Positions 55,985 to 64,000 of a stretch of 64,000 nucleotides of DNA are shown here, piece after piece. The notes beneath the pieces are model-generated. The model was not told where the DNA came from. It searched no databases and worked only from the letters and a program-made list of their open reading frames with translations. The stretch's first letter is position 1. Each line of letters begins with the position of its first letter. The position numbers were made by a program, and so were the translations under genes. This stretch comes from Diprion similis (lineage: Eukaryota > Arthropoda > Insecta > Hymenoptera > Diprionidae): positions 1,922,001 through 1,986,000 of the forward strand of contig NC_060114.1 of NCBI RefSeq assembly GCF_021155765.1, read 5' to 3'.

Positions 55985-58004
55985 TCTTTACTGGACTATT
56001 ACCCGGTTTTACTTGGGATTGCATGCTATTCCATAACAAAATTCAACTAGAATTGCTCTCAGACGTTGATATGTTGCTGTTCATCGAAAGAGGCTTGCGT
56101 GGAGGATTGAGTTAATGCTCGAATCGATACAGTAGAGTGAGTAATAAATATATGACAGATTACAATCCACAGCTAAAAACCAAATTATTGCTCTACTTAG
56201 ACGTTATTAATTTATAGGGTTGAGCAATGTCTCAGTACTTACCTTGCAGGAATTTTCAATGGATGCATCGCGTGCACGATTTTGATTTCATGCGAGTCGG
56301 TGAAGAGTCTGATGAAGGATATACATTGGACGTAGACTTAGAATACCCCATCAATGTTCCCATTTTACAATAAGATTTACCATTTTGCCTGAATCATCAA
56401 ATACCCCCTGTCGGAAAAACTTCGAAACTTTTAGCTACGGTGCAGGATAAATCACGCTATGTTATACATTATTGCAATTTGCAGCAATGTGTCAAAAACG
56501 AATTGATATTGCGTAAGATTCATCAAATATTGATATTCAAACAATTTGCATGGCTAAAAAGTTATATTGATTTGAACACTGCATTGGGAGCTGAAGTACC
56601 AACAAATTTAAACGAATCTATACAAACTGATGAATAACGCGATATTTGGTAAAACTATGGAAAACGTTCGCAAATATTAACATGTTAAATTTGCACGCAA
56701 ATGGCATGGGCGTGGTGGTGCAAAAGCATTGATATCGAGGCCGAATTTTCACAGTCGAAGTATATTCAGTGAGATTTTCGTTGCGATGCAGTTAGCTAAG
56801 CTGGAAGTGCTATTTAACAAACCAATTAACGCTAGAATGGCTATTCTAGTTTTATCGAAAATTCGCGTCTACGACTTTCACTATTCGTTCGTGTTACCCA
56901 AGTTGAAATCCAATTGTAAATTGATGTATACCTATATGGACAGCCTGATTTGTGAAATAAGATCCTGTGATGTTTATGAATTCATTCTAGCCAATTTTGA
57001 TGAATTCGACACGAGCGATTATCCTGCTGACAATATTTATAAAATCCCTCAAGTTAACAAAAAAGTTGTAGGACTAATCAAGGGTGAGAGAAATGGCGAA
57101 ATCATGACTAAATTTGTTGGATTGAGGTCGAAAGTGTATCCTACACGAATGAATGATAATAAGATCGCGAAGAAAGCAAAGGGTGTTAAAAATAATGTGT
57201 TGAACGATCAAATAAGTTTCGACAATTATCTTGACTGTCTTCACCAGCATGAGAAATTTGTAGAACCTCAGCGAACCATTCGTTCGAATCTACATCTAGT
57301 GTATTCCGTTCGGCAACTGAAACTTGCTTTAAGGCCCCGCTGACCTGGCATGTCATATATATATTTCGTGACGTCAGAAGCGGGGAAATTGGGTGAAAAC
57401 GCCTATACGAATCCTGCGATAACGAGAGTATGAATCTTACTCGGAAATATTTTAAATCGTAGCTTGAATAATAGTGTACGTGTGAATCTCAGTCACTGCT
57501 CAGGCAAATCGCTGATAATGTTTATAATAAAGAATGATGAAGTGAATAAAATCACGCGACAACAAACATGGCCGATCGGAGCTACCGCATGTTGAATATT
57601 CACTGATTGCACTGTTCCACAATTTCTTTCACCCTCGCCAGGGAGATTCACACGTACAAAAGCACACACGTTATCCGGGAAAACTTATACTATCAGTTAT
57701 TTTTTTGTAAACATGGCTCGATTCGTATACGCGTTTTTTATGTGACAGCAGCCCGTTTATGGTCCACAAGAAGTATGTTTCGATCTGTAACTGACATCAT
57801 TGGTTGGATCTAACAGAACAAGCCAATGAAATCAGCGGCCTTAGTTCACCGTTCAACGTTCAGAGGCGCTGCACGTATTTATGACGTCACGATTTGATAT
57901 TTTCAAGTCAGGTCAGCGGCACCTTAAGCCATCACGATGATAAGCAATATTTACTGCCTGATAGTACCGCCACGCCACCTTGGGGGGATATACAAATCCC
58001 GTAA
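55985..58004 (+). pseudogene. Protein-primed family B DNA polymerase, C-terminal half (Polinton-type), decayed
   Basis: Ordered blocks of the polymerase domain: LLPGFTWDCMLFHNK (near 56,000), LLSDVDMLLFIERGLRGGL (56,060), a motif-A-equivalent segment with a TAG, TLDVDLEYPINVP (56,320), SRYVIHYCNLQQC (56,450), a motif-B-like region ending in TAA (56,637), then a frame from 56,729 with SDYPADNIYKIPQVNKKVVG and ending VYSVRQLKLAL at 57,332. The segment resumes after a TTAA-flanked insertion and ends at TAA 58,002-58,004. The motif C position reads TYMDS, so the first catalytic Asp is gone. Multiple stops confirm inactivity. The integrase and another element gene lie convergent on the minus strand just downstream. 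Confidence 0.78.
57333..57923. mobile_element. piggyBac-like MITE, TTAA-flanked
   Basis: 591 bp bounded by GGCCCCGCTGACCTG and the complement of GGTGCCGCTGACCTG (13 of 15 identical), with further inverted similarity at CGTGACGTCA on both sides. TTAA flanks it at 57,329-57,332 and 57,924-57,927. Removing it and one TTAA leaves the polymerase frame continuous, so both ends are exact. No transposase frame is present. Confidence 0.85.
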
Positions 58005-58250
58005 TCCGTATAGAACAATATTTATTTTCTTAAATGTTTTGCAGAATGTTTATAAAATGGTGTGAATAAATATACAACGTTCACTATAATGCATTGTCTC
58101 TATTTATCCAAGAATTATGTGGTCTGCTTAGACTCAATCACTTCACAAAAATCTTGTCATCTTTCCTCTTCAAAACTCTCTCCACTAAATATATGTCAGG
58201 ATATTTAACAGAATGCAGTACTTGTTCATAAAATCCTCCCTTGATAGGGT

Positions 58251-59025
58251 TTAATTGCTGATCCCCCAGAAGATACGTTCGTGGATTCGTGTTTTGTACA
58301 TTTCAAATCTAAAAAATTTCCGTCGACCAAATTGGTGTGTCTGTGTGTGAAACACTTTCGCAAATATCGTCTTGTACTTGCTTAGTCTTACGAAATCTCC
58401 CACTTGATATTTTGCGGACTTAACTTGATTGACATTACTGTAGACTGTCGCGAGTAGCTGTTTTGCATTTTTACTGGTTATTTTGATTGGTGCCATACCG
58501 GTAGTACGATGTTTGCGAATATTGGAGTCTGTCACCAATTGCCGTAAATTATCAATCCATTTGTACGATCCACTCAGACTGAATGATCGCCAGATTCTAT
58601 CCTTGAGTATACAGTTGCAACGTTCTATAACCGATGCGTTCATAGCGCTGTACGTCGAATAATGGTTAATGTTATGCTTCTTCATTAACTTTTTGAATTC
58701 AGCATTGAAAAATTCTTTTCCGTCGTCCGACTGAAGATTCTTAGACGGTCGCCCTTTTTGAAGCACTTGTTTAAATCCATCGACAACCGATTGAACACTT
58801 ATTTTGCAAGTTTACAGCCCACGCAAATTTAGATAACACCGTCGATAACCGTCAGAATCTAATTGAAATTTTGATTAATTTTAGCATACTGTCGCATTTC
58901 AACCAAATTCGCTTGCCACAAGTCGTTACAACGTTTTACGATCACTCTCCTACGCTTAAAGTTACATCGAGCCGGTGCATGTAGCTCTTTAACTAGCTGA
59001 ATTTTTGCCCCGCTCATTCCTTAAA
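58251..59025 (-). pseudogene. Polinton-type retroviral-like integrase
   Basis: From about 59,025 the minus strand reads ELHAPARCNFKRRRVIVKR and then LWQANLVEMRQYAK; after stops and a gap, the 58,766-58,251 frame gives KNLQSDDGKEFFNAEF, NINHYSTYSAMNASVIERCN and RHRTTGMAPIKIT, with a basic C-terminal domain (YQVGDFVRLSKYK). These are the blocks of Polinton integrases. The second Asp (DDGKEFF) and the Glu (VIERCN) are kept; the first Asp position reads Asn (WQANLV). The in-frame stop near 58,860 and that substitution mark it as inactive. Confidence 0.75.
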
Positions 59026-59209
59026 AAATAATATTTGCTTCGCATAATTCTTCCATTATTGAGATAATCTCATTTGTGTGAACTGTGTTACAGCAGTCTC
59101 TGAACGACTCAATAACCATTACCTGTCCACTAACTCGTTAGGGTCGTTTCAATATGTATTGTCTACTTGGCAATTTTTTTGTACAATATGTTTACTGGTG
59201 TTGCGGCCC

Positions 59210-60010
59210 TCACCGCGTGTTTACTGGTGGCGAGTTGGAAAAAGCGCATAATGTTTTAATATTTGTAGGATTCATTTCCGCATATTTGACCTGATTTTTG
59301 AAAACCTTTTTAGGAGCATTGGTTGAATCGACGATATCGCGGTATTTCCGAAGATCATCGTCAGTGTAAATATTTTCCTCTGGAATTTTCTTAAACATAA
59401 GTTCCTATATACTCGGAGTTGTTTTGAATTGCATGTTTTTAACATAAAAATGATCAATCTCAAATTCACTCGGTGAGTCACCCATCATGAAACCCGCGTT
59501 TCCATCCGTAAACTGAATCCATTGTATTTGCAGTATCACGAATTGAATTCATAGAATAATTCTTGGCTAAAGTACCAAAGTTTTCTTCGAACGCTGGTTC
59601 CATTTGTATCGAAGTATCAGAATCCACCATCTACTCCATCAACGCCGACCGAGAAGATTCTGTTTGAGATTCCGTAACAGGTGTCACGTATACAGTTTCC
59701 CGCAAGACGGGAATAGTTCGCCCGCTTTTTGTGTGCGCATTATCTTCAATATCACTGTTTTAGCGTGCATGCGGCGCATAGTAATGAAATTCAGTGGCTC
59801 AACAATCGGTTTCAAAGTTCTTTCAACCGCTTCGGTATCCGCTATGCGATCTGTTTTCAATGCTTGGTATTTCTTCCTCACCGCATCGCTTGCTGCTACC
59901 ATCTTGCGTTTCAAATCCGTCGCGGATTTTGGGGTCTTCACCACATCGAAGATCCATGTCATAGGTACAGATTCAAGTGGAACACTGTACCGCCGAGCAG
60001 GCTGCACCAC
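59210..60010 (-). pseudogene. Uncharacterised Polinton-associated gene
   Basis: Minus-strand frames: 60,010-59,684 (ARRYSVPLESVPMTWIFDVV, AASDAVRKKYQALKTDRIAD, VERTLKPIVEPLN), a decayed middle near 59,540-59,480, and 59,398-59,210 (FKKIPEENIYTDDDLRKYRD). These blocks recur next to pPolB-type genes in insect elements; I know no function. The KMVAASDAVRKKYQALK stretch is predicted helical and basic. The 5' end is cut by the palindromic repeat that starts at 60,031. Confidence 0.55.
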
Positions 60011-60030
60011 GTTTTATAACGCAATGAATC

Positions 60031-60360
60031 CACCATTTGTTACCGACATTTCGCGCATGCCGGTAATGCATGCATGTAATGTCGGTAAAAAATTACGGGC
60101 AGGTGTGAAAGGTCGGTAACAAATGTCGCCAAAATGAGATTTCGGTGTTCTTCGTAATCAAAAATCAGATCAGCTGCCATTTCGTCATTTCACCATCAAA
60201 TCTCATGGGACTGGGCTCAAAATGTGTGATTCATCACCGCCGAGTGGCATCATATCGGATAGTTCGGTCCATACAGTGTAACTGTAAAAATTTGGCCAAT
60301 TTCTGTGGGTGGTAACCAATCTGTAAAATTTTTTTCCGAATTTTGAAAAGTAAGGAGAAA
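60031..60360. repeat. Truncated copy of the 61.07-61.82 kb palindrome family
   Basis: Contains the family centre (GCATGCCGGTAATG ... GGTCGGTAACAAATGTCGCC) and most of the right arm through GGTAACCAATCTGTAAAAT. The left arm is reduced to about 25 bp. It abuts the decayed Polinton-associated gene. Confidence 0.8.
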
Positions 60361-61071
60361 TGGATGGTGCAAAGCCCAACATTGCACCCAGCACCAATAA
60401 GTCCCATAGCAGAGTATACCGACCCAGTTGTAATACCTAGAATAAGGGGAAGAAATACGTTGTTGTGGGGCGATGCTTGAGGAGAAGGATTCACACCCCT
60501 ATTGCTACCGATCTGAATGAATACGAGCACCCAGCGATCATTCGCTCTCTTGGTTTTTATCTCCAGTAACTACAAGTACTCAGTAGATCCTCGCGGTAAA
60601 ATCCTCTAGCACTTGCATATTAACAACGAATCTCTGCCCGTTTCATTATCCAATTCTATTGTTCACTCTTATTTTCTGTGCTAAATCGAAATATATTCTA
60701 TTTTAAACCAACTTCAAATATAGCTTCAGTGCTTATTTAAAAACAATTTCCTCGTCACATCTATCCAACAGCTCCAGAAGAAGACATCTCATAAAAGGTA
60801 AAGTAAACTTTATTTCAATTATTTATAACAATTTCCGACTCCCCGTATTAACCCAATTACGCGAATTCTATCAAGTTGTCCATTTCACTTCAGTGATTAA
60901 TCGGTATTGGCCACCCACGACTACTGATGTAAAGTCCAGCTAAACATCCGCGATAATCTCTAGTGGCAGCTTTGGGGAATTTTCGTGGAGTGCCGCTCCG
61001 ACGTCACATTAGTAACATCTAGTAAGTTACCAAACCGCTGCTGCTTTTTACTGCTCATGAAATCTTGCCTA
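60361..61071. other. No gene seen
   Basis: Unremarkable sequence between two copies of the palindrome family; no domain-bearing frame. Confidence 0.5.
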
Positions 61072-61824
61072 CACCTCGAAAACGCGGGGATGCAAAACTC
61101 TTATACCGCTCAAGCGATCAGAGTGAAACTTGGGCAGTTAATGCCTTATTTTGTCAAGAAGTGGAGCGTCGTTTTACTTTTTCCAAATTTTGAAAGAAAT
61201 CTTACAGATTGGTTACCACTCACAAAAATTGGCCAAATTTTCACAGTTGCACTGAATGGATCGAACTATCCGGTATGATGCCACTCGGCGGTAATGAAAC
61301 ACACATGTTGAGCCCAATCCCATGAGATTTGATGGTGAAATGACGAAATGGCAGCTGATCTGGTTTTCGATCACGAAGTACACCGAAATCTCATTTTGGC
61401 GACATTTGTTACCGATATTACGCGCATGCCGGTAATGTATGCGTGTAATGTCGGTAAGAAATTACCGGCATGCATAAAAGGTCGGTAACAAATGTCGCCA
61501 AAATGAGATTTTGATGTTCTTCATAATCGAAAACCAGATTAGCTGCCATTTCGTCAATTCACCATCAAATCTCATGGGACTGGGCTCAAAATGTGTTTCA
61601 TCACTGCCGAGTGGCATCATACCGGATAGTTCGATCAATTCAGTGTAACTGTGAAAATTTGGCCAATTTTTGTGAGTGGTAACCAATCTGTAAAATTTTT
61701 TTTCAAAATTTTGAAAAAGTAAAAAGACGCTCCACTTTTTGCCAAAATAAGGCATTAACTGCCCAAGTTTCACTCTGATCGCTTGAGCGGTATAAGAGTT
61801 TTGCATCCCCGCATTTTCGAGGTG
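61072..61824. repeat. Near-perfect 753-bp palindromic element
   Basis: Left end CACCTCGAAAACGCGGGGAT and right end complementary to it (to 61,824), with almost uninterrupted inverted similarity through TATACCGCTCAAGCGATC, GGTTACCACTCAC and TCTCATTTTGGCGACA to a centre near 61,450 (GCATGCCGGTAAT / ATTACCGGCATGC). Similar open frames on opposite strands of the two arms (both start QNSYTAQAIRVKLGQLMPYF) simply reflect the inversion. Confidence 0.9.
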
Positions 61825-61845
61825 GACAACGGGTCTTTATATGCA

Positions 61846-62584
61846 CCTTAAGAGCATGTGGCACTCCTATCCGTACTGCCGACCAAATTCACCCTTTTTC
61901 TTGCTATATTAAATGAAACAACGAACAGAAAGGGTTTAAATTTCGACGGTGCACCGCTCTCCCATTGCGGAATTCAAGAAAATTACTCAAATTCCGAAAA
62001 TCGTTAGAAAATGTGTAGTTTCCTGTCACGTGCTACTATTCCCACATTTTTCGCATTTCAGAGGCCACAAAGTGTATAGTTGACAATGTTGTCATACTTT
62101 CCGCAATTCCGGAAAGAATGAGAAGTAAAATGAGGCACCATAAGACTGTTTTTATGCAATATTAAGGTTGCTAGACAAAAACTAGAACTTCCAATGATTC
62201 AAGCGTTTTAACCAAGGAACGTTCTAAATAAGAAACGCTTGGCCGTGCCAGCCGAGCGCCCAGCTGATCGTGAGAGCATCTTTTATTTACGAGATTATTG
62301 TAATATATTTCTAATTTTCGTTCAGCGACCTCAATATCGCATGAATATAGTCTCACGATGGCTGATTTTACTCCTCATTCTTTCCGGAGATGCGAAAATT
62401 CTCTCAACTGTGCACTTTTTGAACCCTGAAATGCGGAAAATGTGGGACTAATAGCATGTAACAAGAAGCCTCACATTTTCTAACGATTTTCGGGTTATGA
62501 ATAATTTTCTTGATTTCTGCTACGGAAGAGCGGTGCACCGTTGAAATTTGAGCCCTTTTCGTTAGTTTGTTTCTTTAATACAGT
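61846..62584. repeat. Full foldback copy of the 6.45/44.05-kb family
   Basis: The left arm (61,846-about 62,200) matches the single-arm copies. The right arm (about 62,255-62,584) is its inverted copy: AGAGCGGTGCACCGTTGAAA mirrors TTTCGACGGTGCACCGCTCT. The right arm ends earlier than the left, at the 62,588 palindrome. Confidence 0.85.
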
Positions 62585-62587
62585 GTT

Positions 62588-62620
62588 CGTTGACTGAGGA
62601 TTATATATCCTCAGTCAACG
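62588..62620. repeat. 33-bp perfect palindrome flanked by direct repeats
   Basis: CGTTGACTGAGGAT, TATAT, ATCCTCAGTCAACG: 14-bp perfect arms with a 5-bp spacer. CAGTGTT lies immediately on both sides (62,581-62,587 and 62,621-62,627). The same arm occurs at the right edge of the insertion in the 5' LTR near 45,159. Confidence 0.85.
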
Positions 62621-64000
62621 CAGTGTTACGTCCTAAGAGGGACTTTGTGAGGAGGTTCTGATTAGTTGCGTGATTTAGGTTGCGCTGTTGACTTACGTAG
62701 TTGTTAAATATGAATCTATGAAATCTGTTGATCAGCTCTTCAGGTTTTCTTACTTAGCTCACCACCAATTCTAAGAGTTTGTTAAGTATTTAAGGCTCGT
62801 GCCAACCATCAATATGCGTGACTGAAATGATTAGTTACTGACGACAACAATCGGGTTTTAATACACTTTTATTAACACAAACTTAACAGGTTTCAATAGT
62901 AAAGTTTACAGTGATTTATAACTGGTGGTATTCACTTATAACAGTGATAGAAAAAAAAAAAAAAAAAAAAAAAAAAACACTGATAAACTGCTTCTAAGCT
63001 ACTGATGTTTGGATTAGTTATTCAATAACTTGGTTCTGCAATTTTCGGTTGAGTTCTGATTTGATAAACAATTCGAACGATTCGCACTGAGTCTAAACTT
63101 CTCTATATGATATCCGAATCTGTTCTCTATGATGTCTGAAACTCTTCTCTAACGTCTGAGACTTTCCTCAATGAGGTCTAAATCTCTGCTCTATGATTTC
63201 TGGATTTATCCTACTGTAATTTGAATCAGGGTTGAGGATGGGGTGGAAAAAGTAGGCGGAGCTGAAAAGAGTCAGGGATCCTCGCGAGTCCAGGATGATT
63301 GGATGAGGATGTTAGTTCATGTGGGGGTAAGGTTTCTGATTAGTATATAGGATCTTGGCGGAGAATTAGCGCTAGGTGGTTGGTTTAGAAAGCAAGCGGC
63401 GATGCGCTAATTGGTCGCATGATCATTAAAATAAGGGCGCCATCCATCCCTAGTTCTGAGAATAAGTTTTATCTGTTTCTGAGCTATGCATGGTTTCCCA
63501 CGTTTCTATTGTTTAGTCTAGTAGATTATCTTTATTGAGTAATTATTACTTGAGTTGTTGCAGCTGAGAGTCGTAAACTATGGTTTAATGTGAAGGCTAG
63601 TATTGAAGGATTGAAAATTGTTGAGAGATTACGGTCAAAATGTGAAAATACATCTATGTTTGAGCCTTACTAATGAAATAATGGTTAATATGAGAATTAT
63701 TGATCTAAGGGTAACGCATGTTATGATGGTAATTCTGTATGTAGGTATGAACTAAGGACATATGGTAAAAGTGCGTAAGGCTCTCTTGTGGTAACTACGT
63801 AACGATAAGGATAGGTGCAGAGAGGGCGCCGCCGTAGTTACCGGCAGGGACGTAACGACAGCTTAGAGCATATAGTAGATGAAGGGAGCCTGTCCTATCC
63901 TGGCTCATAAGTGGCGATGTTACCAAGGATAGATATAGTAGCATGAGAACCTATCTCTCTCTTACAAAATGTGATTGGTCAGTTCAAATCAGCCACGTGA
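62621..64000. other. No gene seen; poly-A tract
   Basis: Contains an A29 run at 62,951-62,979 and CTCTCTG/TCTGA-rich sequence at 63,090-63,200. No supported gene or repeat boundary to the window end. Confidence 0.5.

Noticed and set aside
60985..61806. Two similar ORFs on opposite strands (QNSYTAQAIRV...)
   Set aside because: They are the same sequence in the two arms of a palindrome. There is no domain, and the third copy of the family lacks the start.
1..64000. CRISPR arrays, bacterial operons or ribosome-binding sites
   Set aside because: No regularly spaced repeats of that type; spliced genes and retrotransposons show the DNA is eukaryotic.

Overview
This window looks like arthropod, probably insect, nuclear DNA: AT-rich, spliced genes with GT-AG introns, and many eukaryotic transposons. 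A hymenopteran host is my guess from the mix of repeat families; nothing here proves it. The only well-supported host gene is DNA polymerase alpha catalytic subunit (POLA1), on the minus strand from about 40.08 kb to 22.13 kb. I assembled 20 exons plus a candidate first exon. Splice phases agree at every junction, the total is 4,680 nt (1,559 codons plus stop), and the three polymerase motifs and the C-terminal zinc modules are present.

Layout. 0-0.4 kb: CCCTCT and CT satellites. 2.15-3.16 kb: possible 3' exons of an unrecognised gene. 3.69-5.69 kb: a 2-kb solo LTR. 7.84-8.39 kb: a non-LTR retrotransposon remnant. 9.67-18.98 kb: a virus-like, Polinton-type locus with a broken protein-primed DNA polymerase reading frame, an unknown adjoining ORF, a minus-strand ORF with its own TATA box, and a conserved orphan ORF family. 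This locus is split by a young, intact Gypsy element (12.24-16.81 kb). 22.1-40.1 kb: POLA1, whose last intron carries a nested 2.3-kb foldback and a TA-flanked MITE. 40.16 kb: a psq/pogo-type helix-turn-helix fragment. 42.5-44.3 kb: foldback repeats. 44.7-53.5 kb: a second Gypsy element with an unusual zinc-knuckle ORF downstream of pol. 53.5-60.0 kb: a second Polinton-type cluster (polymerase C-terminal half, integrase, associated gene), disrupted by Mutator-like and piggyBac-like sequences. 60.0-62.6 kb: long palindromes. 62.6-64 kb: no recognisable gene.

The strongest themes are (i) at least four distinct long-inverted-repeat families, several able to form hairpins of hundreds of bases; (ii) virus-like DNA polymerase and integrase remnants in two clusters 42 kb apart; and (iii) the Gypsy element at 44.7-53.5 kb, whose only zinc knuckle lies in an ORF overlapping the end of pol by ATGA, with LTRs carrying an internal tRNA-Lys-type primer-binding-site-like motif. 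Exon limits, lesions and repeat limits were read by eye; no alignment or database search was run.
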